Positions 1 through 9,594 of a stretch of 61,023 nt of DNA are shown here, one piece after another. A program made the translations under genes and the position numbers. A model generated the notes under the pieces. That model ran no database searches. It worked only from the letters and a program-made list of their open reading frames with translations, and had not been told where the DNA came from. How positions within the stretch are numbered: position 1 is the stretch's first letter; the number at the start of each line of letters is the position of its first letter. This stretch comes from an uncultured Paracoccaceae bacterium (lineage in GTDB: Bacteria; Pseudomonadota; Alphaproteobacteria; Rhodobacterales; Rhodobacteraceae), in NCBI GenBank assembly GCA_913062865.1, contig CAJXWO010000010.1, forward strand, positions 1-61,023, written 5' to 3'.

Positions 1-161
1 ACAACGCGCCCGCCAACTTCGCCGCGCTACGACGGATCGCACTGGGCATCATCAAGGCGAATACCGCAAAAGGCTCACACCGCGTGAAGTTCAAAAAGGC
101 AGGATGGAGCAATGACTTCCTGCAAACACTCATCGAAGGCTCCTGAAGCGCGATTGCCCTG
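1..161 (+). mobile_element. Right end of an ISAs1-family insertion sequence
   Basis: The left edge of the window holds the last codons of an ISAs1-type transposase followed by a short end sequence. Bases 148-161 read gcgcgattgccctg; their complement starts CAGGG, the terminal pattern known for ISAs1-family elements, so I place the IS boundary at 161. From 162 the sequence continues directly into the second or third codon of a conserved gene. The rest of the element lies outside the window, so its length and left repeat cannot be seen. Confidence 0.75.
3..146 (+). CDS. ISAs1-family transposase, C-terminal fragment (cut by window edge)
   Basis: A frame open from base 3 to the TGA at 144-146 encodes 47 residues. 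They include [12 protein letters not shown], a lysine/arginine-rich stretch and a closing [11 protein letters not shown]. This matches the usual C-terminal tail of ISAs1/H-repeat DDE transposases (LRRIAL...K...KR...AGWDDDYL...). The catalytic core lies upstream of the window. Recognition is from memory of the family; the short length keeps confidence below certainty. The gene stops only about 15 bases before the inferred IS end, as is normal for this family. Confidence 0.72.
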   Translation, partial: NAPANFAALRRIALGIIKANTAKGSHRVKFKKAGWSNDFLQTLIEGS

Positions 162-2410
162 ACAACAAGATTCTCACCGTCTCGTATGGCACGTTCTCGT
201 GCACTCTCGAGGGGTTCGATGATTCCTTCGACACCATGAAGGCCATCGCGGAGTATTTCCGCGACCTTGCCGCCGATGACCGGTACTTCGGGGCCGAGCC
301 GCCGACCCCGGACGAAGAGATGCTGGCCCGCATCGCCGAGCGCGAGATCGCCCGCCGGGTCGAGGCGCGCCGCGATGGTGCCAACGTTGTTCTGCGCCCG
401 GCCCTTGAAGCACTCGACACGTCGTCCGCGGGGGCCATCGTGCCGGCCGTCTCCACGGGCAGCATCGCAAGCGCGCTTGCCGCTGGCCAGGCGGTGTCTG
501 ACCGCGGCGATGCGCCCGCTCCGGCAGAGCCTGCCCCCGCACAGCCTGAGCCCGCCGCAGCGCCCGCGCCCGATGCCCCCGAACCCACGGTCGCCGACGC
601 AACGGAAGAGGCGGTCGCCAATCCCGTGACCCCAGCCCTGCCGGACGACGCCGTGGCCGACGCCCCCGCCGAGGTCGCACAGGACGCCGAAGGACTGGGC
701 GCCTGGGCAAAGGCGTCCAACGCAGAAGGCTCCAATGCCTCGGACACGGTGGCCGACACCATGGAAGAGGCCGCCACGGACACGACCCCTGCGCCGTCCG
801 GCGATATCGCGGCCGAAACGGAGCAAACCTCGGCCGAGGCAGCATCCGACAACGACGACAGCGGTCCCGAGGTCACGCTCAGCGCGCCGGTCTCCGACCT
901 CTCCCTGCCCGACGAGGAAAGCGTCGCTGCAAAGCTGCAGCGCATCCGCGCCGTGGTCTCCAAGTCGGGCGCCGACGCGCCCTCGGCCCCGGCCCCCGAA
1001 TATGTCGAAGACGAGCATGCCGAGGACCTGGGCCGGCCCGAACAGGACCCGGCCGAAGCACCGTCCGAGCCCGTCCTCGACACCGCAGAGACCGGCGAGG
1101 ATACGATTTCAAGCATCCTCAATCGGCTCGGCACCGCGGACGCGGCCGACACACCCGACACCGTCGGCGACAGCGACGGCGACACCACGGCGGCCACGCA
1201 GGCCGAGGCTGAGGCGCAGGCGGCCCCGGTCGATGCGGCCACCGCCGAAATGGCAGCGGATGATGAGGGGCAGGTCAAAGCAGCACCCGCCGACGAGACA
1301 CCGGTTGATGAAGCACCGGTTGATCAGGCGCCGAGCCCGGACGCCCCCACCCCCGACGACGCTGCCGAGGCCGACGCCGTTGACGTCGATGCGCAGGACA
1401 TGCCCGCCCCTGTCCGTCCCCGGGTGATGAAGGTCAAGCGCGCCGATTTCGAAGCCGCGCTGGCCAAGGGCGATCTCGAAGAAGTCAACGAAAGCGACGA
1501 CGACGAGGACAGCGCCAACGCCGCCTACGAGGGTTATTTCGACCGGCAGGACGATCTCGATACGCAGGACGGCACGACCGACCTGCCCGAAAAGACCAGC
1601 CTTAGCCCCGAGGAAGAGGACGAGCTGGCCCGCGAACTGGCCGCGGTCGAGGCCGAGCTGAGCTCCGAGGACACGGACCGGGCACAGCCCGAAACCGCGA
1701 CACAGGATGCGGATGCCACCGCGTCCCCGCTCCGCCAGGCGTTCAATGACACCGAAAGCGCCACCGACGATATCTTGGGCCGCGCGCCCGATATCGGCCG
1801 GATGCCCGACGACAAGGCGCATGTGGACCGGCTACTGGCTGAGACCGACGCGCAGCTCGACGAGCCCGAGGGCAACCGCCGCCGCAGCGCCATCGCCCAT
1901 CTGCGCGCCGCCGTCGCCGCGACGCGGCTCGACCGCCGCCTCGGCCGTGACAGCCAGAGCGAGGAACACTCCGCCGCCTACCGCGAGGATCTCGCCGACG
2001 CGGTGCGCCCGCGCCGCCCCCGGGCCGGCGAAACCCGCACCCCGCGTCCGGGCGAAGGCCGGCCCGCGCCCCTGCAGCTGGTGGCCGAACAGCGCATCGA
2101 TACGCCCAAGCCCGCCGAACCCGTGCGGCCGCGCCGAGTCAGCACCGTGGACGAGGTCGAGGAAGAAACGCAAAGCGCACCCGCACAAGCGGCAGCGGAT
2201 ACCGACAGTTTCGCGGAATACGCCGAATCGGTGGGGGCCACCGAGCTGCCCGACCTGCTCTAAGCCGCGGCGGCCTACCTGTCCTTCGTCGAAGGCCGCG
2301 ACCAGTTCTCGCGTCCGCAACTGATCGGCAAGGTCAAGAAGGTCAACAACGGCCGCTTCTCGGTGTCCGACCGGATCAATTTCCGCCCTGACGGACGCGC
2401 CGCCGGCTAG
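162..2410 (+). pseudogene. Conserved acidic Rhodobacterales protein, disrupted by IS insertion, a nonsense codon and a probable internal deletion
   Basis: The frame reads [20 protein letters not shown] from the IS boundary, continuing through [22 protein letters not shown]. This is the conserved N-terminus of a large acidic, alanine/proline-rich protein found in Rhodobacterales and often labelled hypothetical or CheA-like; its function is unknown. No in-frame start exists between the IS and this segment, so the native start codon was separated by the insertion. The first internal ATG is at 236. Residues beyond about 100 are low-complexity A/D/E/P-rich. A TAA at 2261-2263 interrupts the frame, but the same frame then encodes 48 more residues ending SVSDRINFRPDGRAAG before a TAG at 2408. 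That tail looks like the family's C-terminus, with a stretch between IGKVK and VNNGRF apparently missing compared with remembered homologues. A shortened protein from 236 to 2263 (675 aa) could still be made. Confidence 0.75.
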
Positions 2411-2432
2411 GCGTCCGCACATCCATACATGC

Positions 2433-2458
2433 AAAGGGCGGGACTTTTCCTGCCCTTA
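2433..2458. terminator. Bidirectional stem-loop between convergent genes
   Basis: A nine-base stem (2434-2442 with 2449-2457, one G-T wobble) closes a six-base T-rich loop. It has As on the left and TTA on the right. It sits between the acidic-protein pseudogene (+) and the DUF2842 gene (-), whose stop codon overlaps the right arm. It could end transcription from both sides. Confidence 0.6.
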
Positions 2459-2692
2459 GTCTTTGCGCGCCTGGGGGTCCGCGTCCGGGTCCGGCTGACC
2501 CACGCCCTTGAAGATGAACTTGAACGGGAACGCCCAGAGGATGCCCAGTGCCACGTAAACGAAGAACTCGATCCAAAGCGGCGGACGCCCCAGTGCGTTC
2601 AGGATCGTCACCGAGGTGACGACATAGACCGGAAGCCCGATCAACAGGATCACGAGCGACCAGCGGCGGCGGGCTTTGTAACTTAAGGACAT
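2456..2692 (-). CDS. DUF2842 family small membrane protein
   Basis: A 78-residue protein with a positively charged N-terminus (SLSYKARRRW), two hydrophobic membrane-spanning segments (about residues 12-31 and 40-62) and a charged tail rich in D and P. The length, two-helix layout and RRRW start match the DUF2842 family of alphaproteobacteria, whose function is not known. Its ATG overlaps the purA stop by one base, so it is translated from the purA message and is probably coupled to it. Confidence 0.85.
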   Translation of the reverse strand: MSLSYKARRRWSLVILLIGLPVYVVTSVTILNALGRPPLWIEFFVYVALGILWAFPFKFIFKGVGQPDPDADPQARKD

Positions 2693-3987
2693 CAGTCAGC
2701 GAATGGATCTGTCACCAGGATTGTATCGTCCCTTTCGGGTGATGTGGACAGTAGCGCGACCGGGCATTCGATCAACTCTTCGACGCGGCGGACATACTTG
2801 ATAGCGTTGGCGGGCAGGTCGGCCCAGCTGCGCGCGCCCTCGGTCGATGTCGACCAGCCGTCGATTTCCTCGTAGATGGGCTTGCAGCGGGCCTGTTCCT
2901 CGGCCGCCGTCGGCAGATAGTCCAGCCGGTCGCCATCAAGCTCGTAGCCCACGCAGATCTTCAGCGTCTCGAACCCGTCGAGCACGTCGAGCTTGGTCAG
3001 CGAAATGCCCGTCACGCCCGAGGTCGCACAGGTCTGGCGCACCAGTGCCGCGTCAAACCAGCCGCAGCGCCGCTTGCGGCCCGTGACGGTGCCGAACTCG
3101 TGCCCCCGCTCGCCCAGCCGCTGGCCATCGGCATCGTCCAGCTCGGTCGGGAACGGGCCTTCGCCCACGCGGGTGGTATAGGCCTTCACGATGCCCAGCA
3201 CATAGTCGATCGAGGTGGGGCCGACGCCCACCCCCGTCGCCGCCTGCCCCGCAATCACGTTCGACGAGGTGACAAAGGGATAGGTGCCGAAGTCGATGTC
3301 GAGAAGCGCGCCCTGGGCCCCTTCGAAAAGGATGCGCTTGCCCGCCTTGCGCTGTTCGTTCAACACCTTCCAGACCGGCGCGGCATAGGGCAGGATCTCG
3401 TTTGCGATGGCGCGCAGCTTGTCGATCAGCGCCTCGCGGTCGACGGGGTCGATCCCCAGCCCCTTGCGCAGCGGGTCATGGTGCTGCAGCGCCCGGTCCA
3501 CCCGCGCCTCGAGCGTCGCGGGATCGGCCAGGTCCGCCACGCGCACCGACCGGCGGCCCACCTTGTCTTCATAGGCCGGGCCGATCCCGCGCCCGGTGGT
3601 GCCGATCTTGGTGCCCTTGGTCGCCGCCTCTTCGCGCGCGCGGTCCAGCTCGCCATGGATGGGCAGGATGAGCGGCGTGTTCTCGGCGATCATCAGCGTC
3701 TCGGGCGAGATCTCCACCCCCTGCTGGCGGATCGACGCGATCTCGTCCACCAGATGCCAAGGGTCGAGCACCACGCCATTGCCGATCACGCTCAGCTTGC
3801 CGCCGCGCACCACGCCCGAGGGCAGCGCGTTCAGCTTGTAGACCTTGCCGTCGATGACAAGCGTGTGGCCCGCGTTGTGCCCCCCCTGAAAGCGGCAGAT
3901 GACATCCGCCCGCTCGCTCAGCCAGTCGACGATCTTGCCTTTTCCCTCGTCGCCCCACTGGGCGCCGACAACAACGACATTGGCCAT
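2692..3987 (-). CDS. purA: Adenylosuccinate synthetase
   Basis: Catalyses the GTP-dependent joining of IMP and aspartate to adenylosuccinate, the first committed step to AMP, in the cytoplasm. The 431-residue protein starts [18 protein letters not shown], with the GTP-binding GDEGKGK loop at residues 12-18 and the [10 protein letters not shown] segment with the catalytic histidine near residue 41. It also has the [13 protein letters not shown] and [15 protein letters not shown] motifs. The reading frame is open 36 codons further upstream, but the ATG at 3987 matches the universal start and is preceded by a strong AGGAGGGG ribosome site. The downstream DUF2842 gene overlaps its stop. Divergent from the DUF6524 gene. 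Confidence 0.98.
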   Translation of the reverse strand: MANVVVVGAQWGDEGKGKIVDWLSERADVICRFQGGHNAGHTLVIDGKVYKLNALPSGVVRGGKLSVIGNGVVLDPWHLVDEIASIRQQGVEISPETLMIAENTPLILPIHGELDRAREEAATKGTKIGTTGRGIGPAYEDKVGRRSVRVADLADPATLEARVDRALQHHDPLRKGLGIDPVDREALIDKLRAIANEILPYAAPVWKVLNEQRKAGKRILFEGAQGALLDIDFGTYPFVTSSNVIAGQAATGVGVGPTSIDYVLGIVKAYTTRVGEGPFPTELDDADGQRLGERGHEFGTVTGRKRRCGWFDAALVRQTCATSGVTGISLTKLDVLDGFETLKICVGYELDGDRLDYLPTAAEEQARCKPIYEEIDGWSTSTEGARSWADLPANAIKYVRRVEELIECPVALLSTSPERDDTILVTDPFAD

Positions 3988-4126
3988 GATGGAACCCCTC
4001 CTGCGGTCAAACCCGCGCCGGTATAGCGCCGGGACCGGGGGTGCGAAACCACAATCTCGCCCCGGGGCTGGACAGCGGGCCTCGTCGCGCGGCATATCCC
4101 GGCCAGTGGCAGGGAAAGGTGCGCAG

Positions 4127-4522
4127 ATGGGGTTCGTTCTGAGATGGCTGGTGGCCTTTGTCCTCGTGGCCGCGACCTACAATCCGACCGAAGTGAACTA
4201 TGTCCGCTGGGCGGCGACCACCTATCCCGACAGCCTGTCGCTGATCGTGCTGGCGGGGCTCGTGCTGCTCATTGGCTACATCATCTACCTGCGCGCCACG
4301 ATCCGGTCGATCGGCGGCTTCGGCATGGCGCTGATCCTTGCGCTGGTCGGCGCGCTTTTGTGGGTGGCTTACGATTTCGGGCTGCTCGATTTGCAGAACC
4401 GCAACCTGAACCTCTGGCTCGGCATCTTCGCGATGTCGCTGGTGATGGGCATCGGGCTCAGCTGGTCGATCGTGCGGCGCAAGCTGTCGGGCCAGGCGGA
4501 TGTGGACGACGTGGAGGAGTAA
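4127..4522 (+). CDS. DUF6524 family integral membrane protein
   Basis: A 131-residue protein with four predicted membrane helices (around residues 3-17, 36-54, 66-83 and 94-112). The segments between them are short, including [11 protein letters not shown] after the first helix, and the C-terminus is acidic (DVDDVEE). I recognise the pattern as the DUF6524 family; no function is known. An ATG at 4127 with GGGAAAGG upstream is preferred over far-upstream starts that lie antisense to purA. It is divergent from purA and convergent with the nitrile hydratase operon, eight bases away. Confidence 0.75.
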   Translation: MGFVLRWLVAFVLVAATYNPTEVNYVRWAATTYPDSLSLIVLAGLVLLIGYIIYLRATIRSIGGFGMALILALVGALLWVAYDFGLLDLQNRNLNLWLGIFAMSLVMGIGLSWSIVRRKLSGQADVDDVEE

Positions 4523-4530
4523 ACCCTCGC

Positions 4531-4851
4531 TTAGCTTTCCAGATGCACCGGCTGTCCGTGTGGTGTGCTGAGATAGGCCTCTTCCCAAGCCGCGCGCAGG
4601 GTCTCGACCGTTGTGGGATCGGCCACATCCCGGTCGGCCAGCAGCCCCTCGAGCGTCTCGAGCCAAGCGGCAAAGTAATCCGACCCGCCGTTCAGCTCTT
4701 TCGAGAGGCCATGCCGCGCCAGCGTCGCGCCGAAGCGCGCGGCCCAATCGGGCCAGGCGAACAGCCCCGTTTCATTCAGATGCACCGTGAGCGCAAAGAC
4801 CTGCGCATGCCATGGCTCTTCGAATACGGGATCGGGGCGCGCGTCGCTCAT
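4531..4851 (-). CDS. Nitrile hydratase accessory protein (activator)
   Basis: A 106-residue protein starting [20 protein letters not shown] and containing GLFAWPDWAARFGATLA, LNGGSDYFAAWLETLE and EEAYLSTPHGQPVHL. These match the short nitrile hydratase accessory family (TIGR03889-like), homologous to the N-terminal part of the beta subunit. Related proteins deliver cobalt to, and modify the cysteines of, the alpha subunit by subunit exchange. Its ATG overlaps the beta-subunit stop (ATGA), so the three genes form one translationally coupled operon. The ORF extends 23 codons upstream inside the beta gene, but the ATG at 4851 fits the family start. Confidence 0.9.
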   Translation of the reverse strand: MSDARPDPVFEEPWHAQVFALTVHLNETGLFAWPDWAARFGATLARHGLSKELNGGSDYFAAWLETLEGLLADRDVADPTTVETLRAAWEEAYLSTPHGQPVHLES

Positions 4852-5519
4852 GCGGGCCTCAGATAGCTTTGCCACAGATCGAGCGTTACCTCGTCGCCCG
4901 CCCGTTCCGGCGCGCCCCAAAGGTCCGCGGCGTCGAAGACGACAGAATAGAGCGGCTCCGGTTGCTCCCCCAGCCCATGGGCGTTCGCATCGGGCAGGAC
5001 GTGGTTGCCGTGACAGCGCAGGATCGTGCCCACCTGCCCCGCCGCATAGGACGGCAGACGGGTATGGCCGCCGGGCACAAAGGCATTGCGGGCGGGCAAC
5101 CGGGTCACCAACCGGTCGCCGGGCGCAAAGGCAGGCGCCGGCCCCGCATCGCGATCGGCAGGACCGCCCTTGGCCAGCGCGGCGGCGACCTGCCCAGCCG
5201 CAAGTTTGCGGTCCGCCAAAGGGGACGGCGCTGGGTCTTCACCCGCCAGTTCCGCCCGGGTCACGACGCCCCGGGCGACCAGAAGGTCGGCAAGACCCGC
5301 CATCCATTTCTCGTAGTAGGAAAAACGGCTGTAGTCCTTGGGCGCCAGGCATTCGCGCGCGTGCCGCGACATGTCGAGGTTCCACTGGCCCAGCGCCCCG
5401 GCCGCCAGGGTGACGGCCAGCGCGCGGGCATGCCACGCCTCGTGAAACACCTCATCCTCGGGCTCTGGCACCACCGGCCCGTCCCCGAACCGGCCGCCCA
5501 TATCGTGCACCCGGGTCAT
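4848..5519 (-). CDS. nthB: Nitrile hydratase, beta subunit
   Basis: With the alpha subunit it forms the metalloenzyme that hydrates nitriles to amides. The 223-residue protein begins [15 protein letters not shown], the canonical beta start, and has [15 protein letters not shown] near residue 25 and YYEKWMAGL near residue 68. The C-terminal SH3-like beta-barrel has [22 protein letters not shown], followed by [13 protein letters not shown]. The ATG lies inside the alpha stop (ATGA overlap). Gene order alpha-beta-activator is that of the cobalt enzymes. No amidase gene is visible nearby to use the amide product. Confidence 0.93.
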   Translation of the reverse strand: MTRVHDMGGRFGDGPVVPEPEDEVFHEAWHARALAVTLAAGALGQWNLDMSRHARECLAPKDYSRFSYYEKWMAGLADLLVARGVVTRAELAGEDPAPSPLADRKLAAGQVAAALAKGGPADRDAGPAPAFAPGDRLVTRLPARNAFVPGGHTRLPSYAAGQVGTILRCHGNHVLPDANAHGLGEQPEPLYSVVFDAADLWGAPERAGDEVTLDLWQSYLRPA

Positions 5520-6133
5520 GGCTGGCGCGCCAATCCGGTGCCGATCATCGAATCGCGGGTGACCAACTGGGCAAGGTCATCGACCGACCAGCCCTCGGTC
5601 CCGTCAGGCCGCATGGGGATCACGAGGTAGCGGACCTCGGCCGTTGAATCCCAAACCCGGATGCGCGTGTCTGCGGGCAAGGTCACGCCGAACTCGGCCA
5701 GCACCTCGCGGGGCGCGCGCACGGCACGGGCGCGGTAGGCGTCGGATTTGTACCAGCCGGGCGGGATGCCCAGCAAAGGCCACGGGTAGCAGGAACACAG
5801 CGTGCAGACGACCATGTTGTGCTGATCTTCGGTGTTCTCGACCGCCACAACATGTTCGCCCTGCCGCCCGAAATAGCCCAGATCGGCCACGACTTTGGTG
5901 GCATCCTCCAGAAGTGCCCCGCGAAACTCGGGATCGCTCCAAGCCCGCGCCACAACCTGGGCGCCGTTCTTGGGCCCGATCTTGTTCTCGTAGGTGTCGA
6001 TGATCTCGTCCAGCGCGGCGGGGTCGATCAGACCCTTCCGTGTCAGCAGCGTCTCGAGCGCCTTGACACGCAGCGCGGGCTCGGGCGGCAAGAGCGCATG
6101 GGGGTCGTCGTGGTCGTGGTGATCATGCGGCAT
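5516..6133 (-). CDS. nthA: Nitrile hydratase, alpha subunit, cobalt type
   Basis: Metal-bearing catalytic subunit. The 205-residue protein has the metal site VCTLCSC with Cys110, Cys113, Ser114 and Cys115. Threonine between the first cysteine and the leucine is the signature of Co(III) enzymes; iron enzymes have serine. It is followed by [16 protein letters not shown] and the [15 protein letters not shown] segment. The N-terminus [12 protein letters not shown] is unusually histidine-rich and could bind metal. The frame is open upstream, but the ATG at 6133 gives the family's normal length. First gene of the three-gene operon, divergent from secG across 108 bases. Confidence 0.95.
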   Translation of the reverse strand: MPHDHHDHDDPHALLPPEPALRVKALETLLTRKGLIDPAALDEIIDTYENKIGPKNGAQVVARAWSDPEFRGALLEDATKVVADLGYFGRQGEHVVAVENTEDQHNMVVCTLCSCYPWPLLGIPPGWYKSDAYRARAVRAPREVLAEFGVTLPADTRIRVWDSTAEVRYLVIPMRPDGTEGWSVDDLAQLVTRDSMIGTGLARQP

Positions 6134-6241
6134 ACACTGAAGACTGGCGCGCAAGGCCGCTCCTGTCCAGACCCGCCCTTGCCCCGCCCGCCCGAAGTGT
6201 CTAGATACCGCCCAAATCCGGAACGCGAACCGAAGGCCCCC

Positions 6242-6613
6242 ATGGAAAACGTCATCCTCATCGTTCACCTTCTTCTTGCGCTGGCGCTGATCGGCGTCGT
6301 GCTCATGCAGCGCAGCGAGGGCGGCGGCCTTGGCATGGGCGGCGGCGGTGGCGGCGGCGGCGTCATGTCGGGCCGCGCCGCGGCGACGGCACTGGGCAAG
6401 GTGACATGGGTTCTGGCCATCGCCTTCATCGGTACCTCGCTCACGCTGACGATCATCGCGGCGCAGAACGCGTCGGGATCCTCGGTCCTAGACCGGCTGG
6501 GCGGCGAGGCTCCCGCCGCGGCCGAGGAAGAGCTGCCGCTGACCCCGCCTTCGGGCGAGGATCTGCTGCCGCCAACGGCCGACGACGCGCCGCTGGTCCC
6601 GCGCGCCGATTGA
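6242..6613 (+). CDS. secG: Preprotein translocase subunit SecG
   Basis: Accessory membrane subunit of the SecYEG protein-export channel. The 123-residue protein starts [20 protein letters not shown], followed by the conserved [15 protein letters not shown] loop. The loop is extended by a run of eight glycines. A second membrane helix lies around residues 56-77, and an acidic, proline-rich tail longer than in enterobacteria follows, as is usual in Rhodobacterales. Followed by pyrG, the usual alphaproteobacterial order. Confidence 0.96.
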   Translation: MENVILIVHLLLALALIGVVLMQRSEGGGLGMGGGGGGGGVMSGRAAATALGKVTWVLAIAFIGTSLTLTIIAAQNASGSSVLDRLGGEAPAAAEEELPLTPPSGEDLLPPTADDAPLVPRAD

Positions 6614-6628
6614 TCCACAACACGTTGC

Positions 6629-6646
6629 GGGCCTGCGAAAAGGCCC
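6629..6646 (+). terminator. Small hairpin after secG
   Basis: A six-base stem gggcct/aggccc with a GCGAAA loop begins 15 bases after the secG stop. No T-run follows, so it may only be a weak terminator or a 3' end stabiliser. Confidence 0.35.
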
Positions 6647-6786
6647 AACATCATCTTGCGGTTGGCTTGCGCCGCGGGGCCGAATCCTGTTAGGCTTAAA
6701 TCCCGTGGTGTTGCGGTCTTCGGGGCCGTGACGAAGCAAGAATCGCTGCATAAATCGCTGCTTAGATCACGGGGGTTAGCCGCCAA

Positions 6787-8430
6787 ATGGCGCGTTTCAT
6801 CTTTATCACCGGCGGAGTTGTGTCGTCCCTGGGCAAGGGGCTGGCCTCGGCCGCGCTTGGCGCACTGTTGCAGGCGCGTGGGTTTTCCGTCCGCCTGCGC
6901 AAGCTGGACCCCTATCTGAACGTCGATCCCGGCACGATGTCCCCGTTTGAACACGGCGAGGTCTTCGTCACTGACGATGGGGCCGAGACCGATCTGGACC
7001 TGGGGCATTACGAACGCTTCACGGGTGTGGCCGCGCGCAAGACCGACAGCGTCAGTTCGGGCCGGATCTATTCCAACGTGCTCGAAAAGGAACGCCGCGG
7101 CGACTACCTGGGCAAGACGATCCAGGTGATCCCCCACGTTACCAATGAAATCAAGGATTTCATCGCCATCGGCGAGGACGAGGTCGATTTCATGCTGTGC
7201 GAGATCGGCGGCACCGTGGGCGATATCGAGGGCCTGCCCTTTTTCGAGGCGATCCGCCAATTCAGCCAGGACAAGCCGCGCGGGCAGTGCATCTTCATGC
7301 ATCTGACGCTGCTGCCCTTCATCCGCGCGAGCGGCGAATTGAAGACGAAGCCCACCCAGCACTCGGTCAAGGAGCTGCGCTCGATCGGCATCGCGCCAGA
7401 CATTCTTGTCTGCCGGTCCGAAGGGCCGATCCCGCAAAAGGAGCGGGAAAAGCTGGCGCTTTTCTGCAATGTGCGCCCCGACAGCGTGATCGCCGCGCAG
7501 GACCTCAAGTCGATCTACGAGGCGCCGCTGGCCTATCACCGCGAGGGGCTGGACCAGGCGGTGCTCGATGCGTTCCAGATCAGCCCCGCGCCCCGCCCCG
7601 ACCTGACCCGGTGGGAGGACGTGGCCGACCGCATCTACAACCCCGAGGGCGAGGTGAAGGTGGCCATCGTCGGCAAATACACACAGCTCGAAGATGCCTA
7701 TAAGTCGATTGCCGAGGCGCTGACCCATGGCGGCATGGCCAACCGGGTGAAGGTCTCGGTCGAATGGGTCGATGCCGAGATTTTCGAACGCGAAGATCCC
7801 GGCCCCTACCTCGAGAATTTCCAGGCGATCCTGGTGCCCGGCGGCTTCGGCGAACGGGGCACCGAGGGCAAGATTAAGGCCGCGCAATACGCCCGCGAAC
7901 ACAAGATCCCCTATCTGGGCATTTGTCTGGGCATGCAGATGGCCGTGATCGAGGCCGCGCGCAACGTGGCCGGGGTGAAATCGGCCGGGTCCGAGGAATT
8001 CGACCACGAGGCAGGCAAGAAGCGGTTCGAGCCCGTGGTCTATCACCTCAAGGAATGGGTGCAGGGCAACGCCAAGGTCAGCCGCAGCGCGCAGGACGAC
8101 AAGGGCGGCACGATGCGGCTGGGCGCCTATGACGCGGTGCTGACCGAGGGCAGCCACGTGGCCCGCATTTATGGCACCACCGCCATCGACGAACGGCACC
8201 GCCACCGCTACGAGGTGGACATCAAGTACCGCGAGGCGCTGGAGGCGGCGGGCCTGTGCTTTTCGGGCATGAGCCCCGACGGCCGTCTGCCCGAGATCGT
8301 GGAATGGCAGGACCACCCCTGGTTCATCGGCGTCCAGTTCCACCCCGAGCTGAAGTCGAAACCGTTTGACCCGCACCCGTTGTTCAAGGATTTTGTCAGG
8401 GCGGCGAAGGAGACCAGCAGGTTGGTGTGA
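6787..8430 (+). CDS. pyrG: CTP synthase (glutamine-hydrolysing)
   Basis: Converts UTP to CTP using ATP and glutamine. The 547-residue protein has the N-terminal synthetase domain, starting [18 protein letters not shown] with the ATP loop at residues 13-20. The C-terminal class I glutamine amidotransferase domain has its nucleophile in LGICLGMQ at Cys380, with the HPELKSKP histidine/glutamate near residue 520. Full family length, no irregularities. Preceded by a 173-base leader with two near-identical AATCGCTGC(A/T)TA copies at about 6745-6765, for which I have no function. Confidence 0.98.
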   Translation: MARFIFITGGVVSSLGKGLASAALGALLQARGFSVRLRKLDPYLNVDPGTMSPFEHGEVFVTDDGAETDLDLGHYERFTGVAARKTDSVSSGRIYSNVLEKERRGDYLGKTIQVIPHVTNEIKDFIAIGEDEVDFMLCEIGGTVGDIEGLPFFEAIRQFSQDKPRGQCIFMHLTLLPFIRASGELKTKPTQHSVKELRSIGIAPDILVCRSEGPIPQKEREKLALFCNVRPDSVIAAQDLKSIYEAPLAYHREGLDQAVLDAFQISPAPRPDLTRWEDVADRIYNPEGEVKVAIVGKYTQLEDAYKSIAEALTHGGMANRVKVSVEWVDAEIFEREDPGPYLENFQAILVPGGFGERGTEGKIKAAQYAREHKIPYLGICLGMQMAVIEAARNVAGVKSAGSEEFDHEAGKKRFEPVVYHLKEWVQGNAKVSRSAQDDKGGTMRLGAYDAVLTEGSHVARIYGTTAIDERHRHRYEVDIKYREALEAAGLCFSGMSPDGRLPEIVEWQDHPWFIGVQFHPELKSKPFDPHPLFKDFVRAAKETSRLV

Positions 8431-8464
8431 GGGTGCCGTTCGGCGCAGGTGCCTCTGCATGGAT

Positions 8465-8483
8465 GGTGGGTTTGTAACCCACC
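8465..8483 (+). terminator. Perfect hairpin after pyrG
   Basis: Eight-base perfect stem ggtgggtt/aacccacc with a three-base loop, 34 bases after the pyrG stop. No T-run follows, so this is terminator-like rather than a classical intrinsic terminator. Confidence 0.45.
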
Positions 8484-8532
8484 GCCCACACGCCCCCTTG
8501 CCAACCGCGCCCATCGCCGCATCATCGACCCC

Positions 8533-9228
8533 ATGCGCGCGCTCTCCCTCATCCTCGCCCTCGTGGCCACCCAGGCTCATGCGGACGGGATCACCGCGAT
8601 CCCCTATGAGGATCTCACCTATACAGCGCCCAATCTCGTCACCTTCGACCGGCTGCCGCCCAAGCCGTTTCCGGGCTACAGCTTCGACCATGGCATCGCC
8701 TTTCCCGGCGGGCATCTGGGCGAACGGCTGGCGGGGCAGACGCTGACACAGGTCCAACCCGATGATGGCGGCCCCCATGATGCGCTGGCAGGCCCACCAA
8801 CCACCCCGCTCGCCCTCGTCCCCGCGGCGCCGGGCCAGGGCGTATCGCTGTCGTTGCATATCGCCCATGGCTCCATGGCACTTTACCCGCTGGGCCCGCT
8901 GGGCCAGCCCCATCCGCAGGCGCGGGGCGAAGGGGCCATCGCCGTACTGTTGACCGAAGATGCCTGCGCCGTGGGGCTCAAGGTCCACACGCAATTCACC
9001 AATGACCTGGGCCTCAATACAGGCCATGTGGGCGATGTGACCGTCACGCTCTACGCCCGCGACGGCACGCGCCTCACCGCGGTTCAGCTCGCCCCGCCCG
9101 AAGGCATCAGCGCCCATGGTCTTTTCGATGCGCAGGCCCGGATCGCCGCCATGACGGTCGAAAACCGCGACCCGGGCGGGATCACGATCGACGATCTGCG
9201 CTTCGGCTGCCCCAAGGCCATCGGCTGA
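8533..9228 (+). CDS. Secreted protein of unknown function
   Basis: A 231-residue protein with a clear signal peptide: a hydrophobic stretch MRALSLILALVATQAHA with an A-H-A cleavage site near residue 17. The mature part has a beta-rich look, with LVTFDRLPPKPFPGYSFDHG, GVSLSLHIAHGSMALYPLGP and a C-terminal GGITIDDLRFGCPK. That closing pattern resembles secreted beta-sandwich proteins whose last strand reads IDDLRFG. Two cysteines (in DACAVGL and FGCPK) could form a disulphide in the periplasm. I do not recognise the family. The ATG at 8533 is chosen over an upstream in-frame start because it opens the signal peptide. Confidence 0.7.
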   Translation: MRALSLILALVATQAHADGITAIPYEDLTYTAPNLVTFDRLPPKPFPGYSFDHGIAFPGGHLGERLAGQTLTQVQPDDGGPHDALAGPPTTPLALVPAAPGQGVSLSLHIAHGSMALYPLGPLGQPHPQARGEGAIAVLLTEDACAVGLKVHTQFTNDLGLNTGHVGDVTVTLYARDGTRLTAVQLAPPEGISAHGLFDAQARIAAMTVENRDPGGITIDDLRFGCPKAIG

Positions 9229-9300
9229 CGCACCTTCCCCGTTGCCAAGCCCCGCGCCCCGGCGCAGTCTGGCGCCGAACGGAAAGGAAGGACCACCACC

Positions 9301-9594
9301 ATGCCCAAGGGATACTGGATCGCCCATGTCGATGTGGACGACCCCGCCGTCTACGAAGAGTACAAGCGCGCCAATGCGGCACCCTTTGCCGAATACGGCG
9401 CGCGGTTCCTTGTGCGCGGCGGCGACCAGGAGGTGCGCGAGGGGCAGGCCCGCGGCCGCACGGTGGTGATCGAGTTTCCCAGCTATGCCGATGCCATCGC
9501 CTGTTTCGAAAGCCCCGGCTACCAGGCGGCCAAGGCGATCCGCGAACCGATCTCGTCGGCCGACATGGTCATCGTCGAAGGCTACGATCCGTGA
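9301..9594 (+). CDS. DUF1330 domain protein
   Basis: A 97-residue protein starting MPKGYWIAHVDVDDPAVYEE, with FLVRGG near residue 37, VVIEFPSYADAIACFESPGY near residue 59 and a closing DMVIVEGYDP. These are the DUF1330 family's dimeric alpha/beta-barrel (ferredoxin-like) features. The biochemical role is unknown. A good ribosome site (GGAAAGGAAGG) precedes the ATG. Its stop overlaps the GTG of the next gene (GTGA), so the two are cotranslated. Confidence 0.88.
   Translation: MPKGYWIAHVDVDDPAVYEEYKRANAAPFAEYGARFLVRGGDQEVREGQARGRTVVIEFPSYADAIACFESPGYQAAKAIREPISSADMVIVEGYDP

Noticed and set aside
6742..6770. Direct repeat AATCGCTGC before pyrG as a riboswitch or attenuator
   Set aside because: Only two short copies and no supporting stem-loop or T-run; not enough to call a regulatory element.
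6265..9327. A 1020-codon minus-strand open frame opposite secG and pyrG
   Set aside because: GC-rich shadow frame with no domain signature; the plus-strand genes are clear.
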